A DNA stretch of 10,496 nucleotides, from contig DREN01000450.1 in NCBI GenBank assembly GCA_011051075.1, forward strand, positions 1-10,496, in the 5' to 3' direction. This document shows, one piece after another, positions 1 to 6,040 of the stretch; the first letter of the stretch is position 1, and the number at the start of each line of letters is the position of its first letter. The notes beneath the pieces were generated by a model. It worked only from the letters and a program-made list of their open reading frames with translations. It was not told the DNA's origin and did no database searches. Origin of the DNA: Deltaproteobacteria bacterium. Its GTDB lineage: Bacteria; Desulfobacterota; DSM-4660; Desulfatiglandales; Desulfatiglandaceae. The position numbers and the translations under genes are program-made.

Positions 1-163
1 CCTGCCCTACCCTCAGCATCACAAACTGGCCGGGCCGTGCCTCGGCAGCGATTCCCGTTGACCTCAGCCCCATCAAAAAGGTGGAGGTCGCAATCCTCCT
101 GTTGAATACCAGTTCCGCGTCCTGTTCGATCACCGCTCCCGTCCTCCAAGGGCTCACCCACAT
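1..163 (-). CDS. pyrK: Dihydroorotate dehydrogenase electron-transfer subunit, 5' end only (PyrK-like)
   Basis: Reading the minus strand from an ATG at 163 gives about 54 residues before the window ends. They end in the segment EARPGQFVMLRVG, preceded by FNRRIATSTFLMGL. The PGQFVMLR motif after a beta-rich N-terminus is the start of the FAD-binding domain of PyrK-type ferredoxin-reductase-like proteins, which pass electrons between dihydroorotate dehydrogenase (PyrD) and NAD. The FAD, NAD and Cys-rich 2Fe-2S parts lie outside the window, so the assignment rests on the N-terminus alone. Other family members, such as a sulfhydrogenase gamma subunit, remain possible. The start is uncertain: a GTG at 157 and an upstream in-frame ATG at 217 are alternatives, and none has a clear Shine-Dalgarno. 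The carAB genes elsewhere in the window make a pyrimidine role plausible. Confidence 0.6.
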   Translation of the reverse strand, partial: MWVSPWRTGAVIEQDAELVFNRRIATSTFLMGLRSTGIAAEARPGQFVMLRVGQ

Positions 164-231
164 CGATCTACGGTAAAAACGGCCCGGTTTAGAATCGTAC
201 TTCCACCTGCACCCCATGGAAAGTAACGGTC

Positions 232-262
232 CAAGACAAAGGGCCCGGATGCCCCAGGCCCC
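232..262 (-). terminator. Possible terminator after the cyclophilin gene
   Basis: Just past the TAA of the isomerase gene, the minus strand can form GGGCC (261-257), an 11-base loop, GGCCC (245-241), followed by TTTGTCTT. The stem is only 5 bp, the loop is large and the T-run is interrupted, so this is a weak candidate. It would separate the isomerase gene from the downstream pyrK-like gene. Confidence 0.3.
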
Positions 263-265
263 GGT

Positions 266-844
266 TTACTCCTTCACGGTCACGCTGATAATTACTACAG
301 GTTCCACCGGAACATCCTTCCTGGACCCCCGCCTGGAGGTCTTAACCTTTGAAATGGCGTCAACTACCCCCATCCCCTTTATAACCCTGCCGAACACGGT
401 ATAGCCCCAGCCCTGAGGGGTCTTGCTGGTGTGGTCCAGCGCGGCGTTGTCTTTGGTGTTTATGAAAAACTGATCCGTTGCGCTGTGCGGATCAGGGGTA
501 CGGGCCATGGCTATGGTCCCCCGCACGTTCCTGAGGCCGTTATCAGCCTCGTTCTTCACCGGCATCTCGGTGAGTTTTCGCTTCATATCCTTGTCCAGGC
601 CCCCGCCCTGAATCATGAAACCTGGAATCACCCGGTGAAAGATGGTCCCGTCGTAGTGGCCCCAACGGGCATATCGGAGGAAGTTATCCACGGTTTTGGG
701 CGCCTTTTCAGGGTAAAGCTCAAGGACAATGACACCCTTTGTGGTTTCCATGGTAACGATAGGTTTTTCAGAAAGCCCGGCAAAGGCGGTCCCGGAAAGG
801 GCGATAAGGAGAAAAACAAGGGAGACAAACATCGATCTTTTCAT
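266..844 (-). CDS. Exported cyclophilin-type peptidyl-prolyl cis-trans isomerase
   Basis: A 192-residue protein that catalyses cis-trans isomerisation of Xaa-Pro bonds, probably in the periplasm. Residues 1-22 look like a Sec signal peptide: basic MKRS, a hydrophobic stretch, then an AFA cleavage site before GLSEKP. The cyclophilin core follows, with FHRVIPGFMIQGG at 69-81 (catalytic Arg 71), DQFFIN at 124-129 and GYTVFGRVI at 147-155. Length and leader resemble E. coli PpiA (about 190 residues, periplasmic) more than cytoplasmic PpiB. The ATG at 844 has GGAG (855-852) 7 bases upstream and opens the signal peptide, so the start is well supported. It is flanked by a 546-base gap upstream and a 102-base gap downstream, so it is probably its own transcription unit. 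The fold is near certain; the periplasmic location is inferred from the leader. Confidence 0.95.
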   Translation of the reverse strand: MKRSMFVSLVFLLIALSGTAFAGLSEKPIVTMETTKGVIVLELYPEKAPKTVDNFLRYARWGHYDGTIFHRVIPGFMIQGGGLDKDMKRKLTEMPVKNEADNGLRNVRGTIAMARTPDPHSATDQFFINTKDNAALDHTSKTPQGWGYTVFGRVIKGMGVVDAISKVKTSRRGSRKDVPVEPVVIISVTVKE

Positions 845-904
845 CTGGAAGCTCCGTTACACAGGGTTTCTGGAAAAGCATTTCTTACGAATCACCGCAG
901 ATCC

Positions 905-932
905 TATATCACACTGCCCCTGGATTTCCCAA
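905..932 (-). promoter_or_regulatory. Possible sigma70-type promoter for the cyclophilin gene
   Basis: On the minus strand TTGGGA (932-927) and GATATA (910-905) are separated by 16 bases and lie about 60 bases upstream of the isomerase ATG. Each hexamer matches the consensus only partly; this is found by eye and unscored. Confidence 0.2.
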
Positions 933-1178
933 TAAAAAATCGCTTCAATGGGAGACCCCGGATCCCTCGACAAGAGGCGCTCATTAAGCCTGCACATCCC
1001 TTCATGCCTGTGCGCCCGCCTTGTGGGCGCGGCTTCCAGGCCGTGATTAAACAGCCGCCCGCGGGCCGGAAGATCCCTTAGACTCCATGATGAGTCGCCA
1101 ATACCAGAAAACCGCTTGAGCCCGGGCAGGGTTTGTCTTAGGGTCGAAGCCCCAAAAATTGATGAACCGATAAGTTTT

Positions 1179-1212
1179 GACCTCTGCGGTTAGACTTCAG
1201 CAATTGTGGATA
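1179..1212 (+). repeat. Dispersed 34-bp repeat, copy 1
   Basis: This stretch aligns without gaps to 6007-6040, about 4.8 kb away in the same orientation. I count 30 of 34 identical bases, with mismatches at positions 6, 13, 15 and 31. The core ACTTCAGCAATTGTG is identical in both. Weaker similarity continues for about 35 bases to a shared GTC(T)CCGTCC(C)AT. The element family is not one I recognise. Both copies are intergenic. Confidence 0.7.
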
Positions 1213-1238
1213 CGGGATCTATCCCGCCCGTGGCGGGA
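1213..1238. other. Two overlapping, mutually exclusive inverted repeats beside repeat copy 1
   Basis: CGGGAT-CT-ATCCCG (1213-1226) overlaps TCCCGCC-CGT-GGCGGGA (1222-1238). The shared TCCCG can pair with only one partner at a time. The second hairpin has a 7-bp stem and a 3-base loop. There is no T-run after it on either strand, so it is not a standard terminator. Confidence 0.5.
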
Positions 1239-1390
1239 GTCCGTCCATGGGGGCCTCTTTTCCAAAGGACGCAAAACCTTATCTCATTTTATAGGGCCGG
1301 CAGCATGCGCTTGAAATAAGCTACGGGAGAGCCCCAGGAGAGAGTCTCGGTTGGAGCCTGTACGGGTCCCTGCAGGAACGCCCTGAAAGG

Positions 1391-2053
1391 CTATGAACCA
1401 TTCCCCACCCTCTCCCGCATCAGGGCTATGGTCTGCTCGTAGTCCTCGCTGTAATAGACGGCCGAGCCTGCCACAAACACGTCGGCCCCGGCAGCGGAAA
1501 CCTCTGCTATGGTATCGGGACCTATCCCCCCGTCAACCTCGATCTCCACGTTAAGATCAAGATCATCGAGCATTTTTCTCAGGTCTCTTATCTTGGGGAT
1601 GACCTGCGGGATGAACTTCTGGGCCTCAAAGCCAGGATTAACCGTCATGAGCAGGACCATATCAAGCTGATCCAGCACGTATTCGAGCAGATTCACCGAA
1701 GTGGCCGGGTTCAGGGCCACCCCCGGTCTCGCACCCATATCCCGGATGAGATGAACGGTCCTGTGAAGATGGTTCAGAGTCTCGGCATGAACAGTTATGA
1801 TGCTTGCCCCTGCCTGGGCAAAATCTCCTATGAAATCATCGGGGTCGGAGATCATCAGATGGACGTCGAGGGGCAGGTCTGTCACACTTTTTGCCGCCTT
1901 CACGATCATGGGCCCCATGGTAATGTTGGGCACAAAATGCCCGTCCATCACGTCAATATGAATATAATCCGCTCCCGCGTTTTCAACGGCTGTGATCTCT
2001 TCACCGAGACGGCTGAAGTCCGCCGACAGGATCGAAGGCGCTATCTTTCCCAT
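1391..2053 (-). CDS. rpe: Ribulose-phosphate 3-epimerase
   Basis: A 220-residue cytoplasmic TIM-barrel enzyme that interconverts ribulose 5-phosphate and xylulose 5-phosphate in the pentose phosphate pathway. It begins MGKIAPSILSADFSRLGEE, typical of the family. HIDVMDGHFVPN at 32-43 carries His and Asp metal/catalytic residues (Asp 35), DVHLM has His 65, VNPGF is at 138-142 and EVDGGI at 172-177 carries the second catalytic Asp (174). Length matches the usual 215-230. The segment after VNPGF reads EAQKF rather than the common GGQxF, a mild loop variation. The ATG at 2053 is preceded by AAAGGGGG a few bases upstream. It lies 223 bases downstream of rsmB, across two repeat arrays and a hairpin, so co-transcription with the def-fmt cluster is possible but not shown. 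Confidence 0.97.
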   Translation of the reverse strand: MGKIAPSILSADFSRLGEEITAVENAGADYIHIDVMDGHFVPNITMGPMIVKAAKSVTDLPLDVHLMISDPDDFIGDFAQAGASIITVHAETLNHLHRTVHLIRDMGARPGVALNPATSVNLLEYVLDQLDMVLLMTVNPGFEAQKFIPQVIPKIRDLRKMLDDLDLNVEIEVDGGIGPDTIAEVSAAGADVFVAGSAVYYSEDYEQTIALMRERVGNGS

Positions 2054-2067
2054 GCTGCCCCCTTTTG

Positions 2068-2109
2068 GATTGATGATTGTTAATTGATGATTGTTGGTTG
2101 ATGATTATG
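2068..2109. repeat. Heptamer-periodic array A, 6 units upstream of rpe
   Basis: Read on the plus strand in 7-base steps: GATTGAT, GATTGTT, AATTGAT, GATTGTT, GGTTGAT, GATTATG. This can also be seen as three copies of a 14-mer. It ends 14 bases from the rpe start codon, so it would lie in the rpe leader RNA. Confidence 0.75.
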
Positions 2110-2163
2110 CGGGAGGCCGCCGAGGTAACTAAAAATCCTTGACTACCTAATGATGTTCCCCGG

Positions 2164-2182
2164 AAAAAGCGGGTTTTCCGCT
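2164..2182 (-). terminator. Possible terminator between rsmB and rpe
   Basis: On the minus strand AGCGG (2182-2178), loop AAAAC, CCGCT (2172-2168) is followed by four more T before CCGG. The same bases also form an alternative 7-bp hairpin, CGGAAAA (2161-2167) with TTTTCCG (2174-2180). The stem is short, so termination would be partial at best. It lies about 95 bases past the rsmB stop. Confidence 0.35.
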
Positions 2183-2188
2183 CCGCTC

Positions 2189-2272
2189 CATCCTGCAACA
2201 TCCATCCTGCATCGTGAATCCTGCATCATGTATCCTGCATCATCCATCATGCATCCTGCATCGTGCAACATG
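2189..2272. repeat. Heptamer-periodic array B, 12 units abutting the rsmB stop codon
   Basis: Twelve consecutive 7-base units in strict register on the plus strand, mostly CATCCTG, CATCGTG and CATCATG. Variants are AATCCTG, TATCCTG, CATCATC, CAACATC and CAACATG. The next heptamer, CACCCTA (2273-2279), contains the complement of the rsmB TAG, so the array runs up to the gene end without a gap. No unit-spacer alternation is present, so it is not a CRISPR array. Confidence 0.85.
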
Positions 2273-2276
2273 CACC

Positions 2277-3641
2277 CTATTTCTTCCTGAAAAGCGCCCC
2301 AAAAAAACCCTCCATCCCATGGACATGGGGGAAGCTCCTGAAAAAGCCGTCATCGTCTATGAGGGCGCGGCTCCATTCCGGGGCCTCGTGCTTCAGGTCT
2401 TCGAGGGTCATCTGGCTGTTCTCCCTAAGGAACTCCTCCACCACCCCCTCGTTTTCCTCCCTTGACACGGTGCAGGTCATATAGAGCATGGTGCCCCCCT
2501 TTCCAAGGAGCGGGACCGCCTGGTTGAGTATCTTTTTCTGCAACCCGGCCAGCCGCCCAATGTCCCCCACGCTTTTTGTGAGTTTCGCGTCAGGGTTCTT
2601 TGATATCACGCCGAGACCTGAACATGGGGCATCCACCAGTACCCTGTTAAAAGGCCGCTTCAGAAGCCTTGTAAGGTCGGCTGACGCATCCGCCGCCACC
2701 GGGATGACAGACCCCGCTCCCAGGCGGTTCGAATTCTCCAACAGATCCCTGAGCCTGGGCAGGTTCCTGTCAAGGGCAAGAACAACCCCCCGGTCTTTCA
2801 TAAGCGCCGCCAGGTGGGTGGATTTGCCCCCCATGCCCGCGCACAGGTCAAGCACCCGCTCCCCGGGCCGGGGGGAGAGGAGATGAGCCCCGACCTGGGC
2901 CGCCTCTCCCTGCACCAGAAAGAGCCCCCCTTTGAAGCCCTGAAGCCTGGTGACAGGCCCTTTGAGGCCCGGAAGATTTATCCCTTCAGGGGAGTAAAGA
3001 GCAGGTTCGGCGCCTGCCACCTCCTGTCTCAGGCGCCCAAGTATATCCCCTCGGTCGGTTCTCAGGGTGTTGACCCTGATGGCCATGACCGGAATGCGGT
3101 TCATGGCAGCCATTAGACGCTCAGCAGAATCCCTACCCAGCTCTCCTGTCCATTTCTTCACCAGCCACAGGGGGTAGGAATGGGAAACAGAGAGATAGAG
3201 ATCTGGCTCCTTTTCAGGGTCGGGAAAGGGGATCTCCTCCCTGTGCCTGCAGACGCTCCTTAATATCCCGTTGACAAAGCCGGCCACATGTCTGTACCCA
3301 GTACCCTTTACCTGTTCTACCGCCTCGTTTACCGCGGCCCTGTCAGGGACCTTGTCCATAAAAAATATCTGATACAGGGCCAGGCGCAGGATGTTCAGGA
3401 CCGGGGGCTCAATCTTCCTGAAGGGAAAACGCAGCCCCTGCCTTATGATCCAGTCAAGCCTGATTCGCCACCTGAAGACCCCCTGGACCAGGTTCACGAT
3501 AAAAGCCCTGTCCCTTTCGGTGAGGCCGGGATTTTCTCGTACAAGGCCGTCGGGGTATTTTACCTCAAGACCCCGGGAATAATCAGCACCCGTAAGTATG
3601 GCAAGGGCAAGGTCTCTCGGTGAGGAAGAAGCGCTAATCAA
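2277..3641 (-). CDS. rsmB: 16S rRNA (cytosine-967 C5) methyltransferase RsmB
   Basis: This enzyme transfers a methyl group from S-adenosylmethionine to C5 of cytosine 967 in 16S rRNA. An N-terminal NusB-like RNA-binding domain starts at SPRDLALAIL and runs to about FVNGILR. The Rossmann methyltransferase domain follows, with the SAM site VLDLCAGMGGKS, the motif IV DAPCSG and the motif VI MTCT; both Cys residues that act in RNA m5C methyltransferases are present. Two TTG starts are possible. TTG 3641 (about 454 residues) begins close to the family N-terminus, overlaps the DUF116 gene by 8 bases and has AGGGGA 12 bases upstream. TTG 3668 (463 residues, 35-base overlap) has no visible ribosome site, so I chose 3641. 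There is no ATG or GTG nearby. The overlap implies translational coupling to DUF116. Confidence 0.93.
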   Translation of the reverse strand: MISASSSPRDLALAILTGADYSRGLEVKYPDGLVRENPGLTERDRAFIVNLVQGVFRWRIRLDWIIRQGLRFPFRKIEPPVLNILRLALYQIFFMDKVPDRAAVNEAVEQVKGTGYRHVAGFVNGILRSVCRHREEIPFPDPEKEPDLYLSVSHSYPLWLVKKWTGELGRDSAERLMAAMNRIPVMAIRVNTLRTDRGDILGRLRQEVAGAEPALYSPEGINLPGLKGPVTRLQGFKGGLFLVQGEAAQVGAHLLSPRPGERVLDLCAGMGGKSTHLAALMKDRGVVLALDRNLPRLRDLLENSNRLGAGSVIPVAADASADLTRLLKRPFNRVLVDAPCSGLGVISKNPDAKLTKSVGDIGRLAGLQKKILNQAVPLLGKGGTMLYMTCTVSREENEGVVEEFLRENSQMTLEDLKHEAPEWSRALIDDDGFFRSFPHVHGMEGFFGALFRKK

Positions 3642-4467
3642 GGAATATTTTGATCCCCTTTTCAACAAGTTCCAGGGTCACATCGGTGTCATAACAGGGA
3701 CCAAAAGGTCTTTTGTTGAATACGCCGAAAACAGGAATGGGATAGCTGTCCTGGATTCCGCTTGTCAGGTCCCGTTCACACGCCACGCCGACAATCACCT
3801 TTGGTCTCTTCTCAACCACTATCCGCCGGGCCAGGGTTCCCCCCGTTGCCACGGCAGCGGGCACGTGGTACTTCCGGGAGAGTTCCACCAGGTCCTTTAT
3901 CCTGCACTTGCCGCATTCCTTGCAGTTCTCCACGTTCCCCGTGATCCTAACCGTGCAGTCATGGTGCTGGAGGCAGTGGGGAAGGAGAATGAGGATCTCC
4001 TCCGGCCTCACCTTTTTGGCCTCTGCCAGGACCAGTTTGTTGTTTATGGCCACAAAGGATCGCCGGATCTCATCCTTGCTTATGCCGAAGCACCTGCCAA
4101 CTCCCACCAGCAAGGGAAACAGGACCCTTATTACCACCCCCCGGATGCGCCTGTTGAAAAAGAGGTTCTTGCCCCGGACAATGGTGAGCACAAGGGTCAG
4201 GGCCCCGCCCAGGCCGAAGAGGACCAGGCAGCCGAAGGCTATTCCCAGGATAACCGGGAGGCTTGGATGAATGTTGCCGAGCCCCACGTAAGGGACCCAC
4301 CAGAGGAGGAAGGCAAGGCCCACGAGAACCAGACATGTGACAAGGAGGAGAAAGATGAAGGTCCTCTTCCGGGGCCTCGGAGGCAGATCAGGGTCATCGT
4401 ACTCCCTGCTGACACCGCTCACAGGCAAGAGCCTCCCCTGTTCAATCTTCTCCTCCAACTCCTTCAT
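3634..4467 (-). CDS. DUF116 membrane protein, function unknown
   Basis: A 277-residue protein of the DUF116 family, for which I know no established biochemical role. After a charged, Pro-rich N-terminus there are hydrophobic segments at about 36-60, 69-97 and possibly 110-125, so it should sit in the inner membrane. The remaining C-terminal part is soluble and Cys-rich: HCLQHHDC at 164-171 (Cys 165, 171), a NCKECGKC cluster at 181-188 (Cys 182, 185, 188), GVACERDL with Cys 230, and GPCYD with Cys 258. The spacing suggests metal or Fe-S binding, which is inference. Its ATG overlaps the fmt stop as ATGA, and its end overlaps rsmB. An AAAGGGAG lies just upstream of the ATG. The same neighbourhood is common in deltaproteobacteria and clostridia, which hints at a link to translation or formyl-peptide handling but proves nothing. 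Confidence 0.88.
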   Translation of the reverse strand: MKELEEKIEQGRLLPVSGVSREYDDPDLPPRPRKRTFIFLLLVTCLVLVGLAFLLWWVPYVGLGNIHPSLPVILGIAFGCLVLFGLGGALTLVLTIVRGKNLFFNRRIRGVVIRVLFPLLVGVGRCFGISKDEIRRSFVAINNKLVLAEAKKVRPEEILILLPHCLQHHDCTVRITGNVENCKECGKCRIKDLVELSRKYHVPAAVATGGTLARRIVVEKRPKVIVGVACERDLTSGIQDSYPIPVFGVFNKRPFGPCYDTDVTLELVEKGIKIFLD

Positions 4468-5474
4468 TCTCCCTTTCCACCGGGTTTAAGGCCGACCTTC
4501 CCAAGGATGGTCCCCTCATCCATGGGAAAGCCCCTCAGGAAATCAGCGGCCCTGAGCCTCTTCCTTCCAGGGGCCTGCAGCTCCCTGATGAGTACAAGGT
4601 CAGCGGCGGTCTCCACCAGAAGGCCCTCCTTTGAATTCCTGGCCACCCTCCCCGGACAAAGGTCGGTCCTTTGAGTGTGAACCACCTTGGAAGAGAAGAA
4701 CTTGACCTCCCTTCCCTTCACAGAACCGACCGCCCCTGGCCAGGGATCCAAACCCCTGATCAGGGCCGATATGGAACGTGCCGTACGGTTCCAGTCTATG
4801 AGAGAAATGCCCTTGTGGATCTTTGGCGCGTAGGTGGCCCTGGACTCATCCTGGGGTTTCGGCGTAAGCCTGCCCCCTCTTATCCCCTCTATGGTCCTGA
4901 TGAGCAGGTCTCCCGACAAAACGGCGAGCCTGTCGTGAAGCTCCCCGGCTGTCTCCTCCGGGCCGATGGGCACCTCCTCCTGGAGGAGAACAGGACCGGT
5001 GTCCAGACCCGCCTCCATGCGCATGGCGCTCAGGCCTGTCTTTTCTTCATCGTTCATAATGGCCCACTGGATGGGGGCCGCCCCCCGATACCTGGGCAGG
5101 AGGGATGCATGAATATTGAGGGCCCCCCATCCCGGGATATCAAGAAGATCCTGGCTCAAGATCTGACCAAAGGCCACGACCACTAAGAGGTCCGGGCCAA
5201 GTCCATGGATCCTTCGGCAGAAGACCGGGTCAGCGGACCTTTCGGGCTGAAGGACCTTAAGGCCCAGCCCGGTGGCGGCCTGTTTTACAGGAGGGGGAAC
5301 GGGCCTTCTCCCCCGCCCCTTTGGCCGGTCAGGCTGTGTCACCACTGCCTGGATGGTGTAACCCTCCTTTACCAGTCTCTCAAGGGAGGGCACGGCATAA
5401 TCCGGGGTTCCCATAAAGATGATCCCCGGATCTGCCGGCAGTTCCATTGGCTCACAGTTATGGTCGGAACCCAC
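4464..5474 (-). CDS. fmt: Methionyl-tRNA formyltransferase
   Basis: A 336-residue enzyme that transfers a formyl group from 10-formyltetrahydrofolate to initiator Met-tRNA. The N-terminal domain begins IIFMGTPDYAVPSL. The signature HASLLPRYRGAAPIQWAI holds His 122, with Asn 120 just before it and Asp 158 in GLDTGP; these form the catalytic triad. The C-terminal OB-fold domain, which binds tRNA, starts near YAPKIHKGISLIDW and includes LDPWPGA. The GTG start at 5474 has AAAGGA 8 bases upstream and lies 2 bases past the def stop. An in-frame ATG at 5447 would give a length closer to E. coli Fmt but has no clear ribosome site, so GTG is preferred. The pairing with def is the classic formylation/deformylation pair. 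Confidence 0.97.
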   Translation of the reverse strand: MGSDHNCEPMELPADPGIIFMGTPDYAVPSLERLVKEGYTIQAVVTQPDRPKGRGRRPVPPPVKQAATGLGLKVLQPERSADPVFCRRIHGLGPDLLVVVAFGQILSQDLLDIPGWGALNIHASLLPRYRGAAPIQWAIMNDEEKTGLSAMRMEAGLDTGPVLLQEEVPIGPEETAGELHDRLAVLSGDLLIRTIEGIRGGRLTPKPQDESRATYAPKIHKGISLIDWNRTARSISALIRGLDPWPGAVGSVKGREVKFFSSKVVHTQRTDLCPGRVARNSKEGLLVETAADLVLIRELQAPGRKRLRAADFLRGFPMDEGTILGKVGLKPGGKGE

Positions 5475-5476
5475 TA

Positions 5477-5983
5477 CTATTTTCCTTTCAACTTTTTCTT
5501 GAGCTTTTTCTTATAAAGTGCCCGTTTAAGGGTGCTTATGCGATCGATAAAGAGGATCCCATCCAGGTGATCGATCTCATGCTGCAGGCACACTCCCAAT
5601 AGGTCCTCCGCCTCAATATCAAGGGGATTTCCCTCACGGTCAATGCCGCGAACCTTTACCCTCCCGTTACGAACCACCTCGGCGGTAAAGTCGGGCACGC
5701 TGAGGCAGGCCTCCTCCCATTTTATCTCATCCTCTGACAGCACGATTTCCGGATTGATCAGGGCAACCGGATCCCTTTCCCTGTCCTTGGGCGTGCGATC
5801 AAAAACGATCACCCTCTTGAGTACGCCCACCTGGTTCGCGGCAAGCCCTATGCCAGGGGCAGAGTACATGATCTCGGTCATGGCATCGATCAGGGCCTGG
5901 ATCTCCGCATCTATCTCGGTCACCACCTCGGCCCTGGCCTTGAGTACAGGGTCCGGATAGGTATGTATCTCTTTCTGGTTCAT
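5477..5983 (-). CDS. def: Peptide deformylase
   Basis: A 168-residue metallohydrolase that removes the N-formyl group from nascent proteins at the ribosome. Motif I GIGLAANQ is at 44-51, motif II EEACLS at 90-95 with metal ligand Cys 93, and motif III HEIDH at 135-139 with ligands His 135 and 139 and catalytic Glu 136. All catalytic residues are present. Motif II has Ala where EGCLS is usual. The C-terminus is strongly basic (KRALYKKKLKKKLKGK), resembling the tail that in E. coli contacts the ribosome near the tunnel exit; a ribosome-binding role here is inference. The ATG at 5983 has GAGAAG about 7 bases upstream. It heads the def-fmt-DUF116-rsmB cluster. Confidence 0.97.
   Translation of the reverse strand: MNQKEIHTYPDPVLKARAEVVTEIDAEIQALIDAMTEIMYSAPGIGLAANQVGVLKRVIVFDRTPKDRERDPVALINPEIVLSEDEIKWEEACLSVPDFTAEVVRNGRVKVRGIDREGNPLDIEAEDLLGVCLQHEIDHLDGILFIDRISTLKRALYKKKLKKKLKGK
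5483..5488 (-). promoter_or_regulatory. Ribosome binding site that supports the fmt GTG start
   Basis: AAAGGA on the minus strand, 8 bases before GTG 5474 and inside the last codons of def. It favours the GTG over the internal ATG at 5447 and places fmt initiation at the def terminus, consistent with coupled translation. Confidence 0.7.
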
Positions 5984-6006
5984 CTATGTTCTTCTCGAAA
6001 ATCTGC

Positions 6007-6040
6007 GACCTGTGCGGTCATACTTCAGCAATTGTGAATA
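6007..6040 (+). repeat. Dispersed 34-bp repeat, copy 2
   Basis: Second copy of the element at 1179-1212, same orientation, 30 of 34 bases identical by eye and sharing the core ACTTCAGCAATTGTG. It lies 23 bases upstream of the def start codon, so it would be in the def leader RNA, on the strand antisense to the element as written. The overlapping hairpins that follow copy 1 are not conserved; only a short CACC-TGCATT-GGTG inverted repeat is seen here (6044-6057). Confidence 0.7.

Larger units (their letters stand above)
845..1390. other. 546-base intergenic region with GC-rich hairpins, no gene recognised
   Basis: No frame here gives a protein I recognise, and I see no tRNA-like or ribosomal RNA sequence. 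The plus-strand frame running through to about 1081 is the antisense of the isomerase gene and shows no motif. Two adjacent hairpins lie at 1012-1030 (GCGCCC, 7-base loop, GGGCGC) and about 1030-1044 (GCGGC, TTCCAG, GCCGT with one wobble pair). A CCCGCGGG palindrome lies shortly after, near 1058-1065. The stretch at 1179-1238 holds a dispersed repeat and overlapping inverted repeats, listed separately. The size is unusual beside the tight cluster to the right; it may hold a decayed gene, a small RNA or repeat elements, and I cannot choose between these. Confidence 0.5.

Noticed and set aside
431..1081. 216-codon plus-strand open frame
   Set aside because: Most of it is antisense to the cyclophilin gene, which has clear motifs, a signal peptide and a ribosome site. 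The peptide shows no domain.
1377..1390. Terminator from the GTTCCTGCAGGGAC palindrome near the rpe stop
   Set aside because: It has almost no loop and no T-run follows on the minus strand.
2189..2279. CRISPR-like or CDS-like repeat array
   Set aside because: The period is 7 bases with no repeat/spacer alternation, and reading frames through it give only low-complexity peptides.
3598..4674. 358-codon plus-strand open frame
   Set aside because: It is the antisense of DUF116 and fmt, both of which carry family motifs, and its peptide is low-complexity and unlike any family I know.
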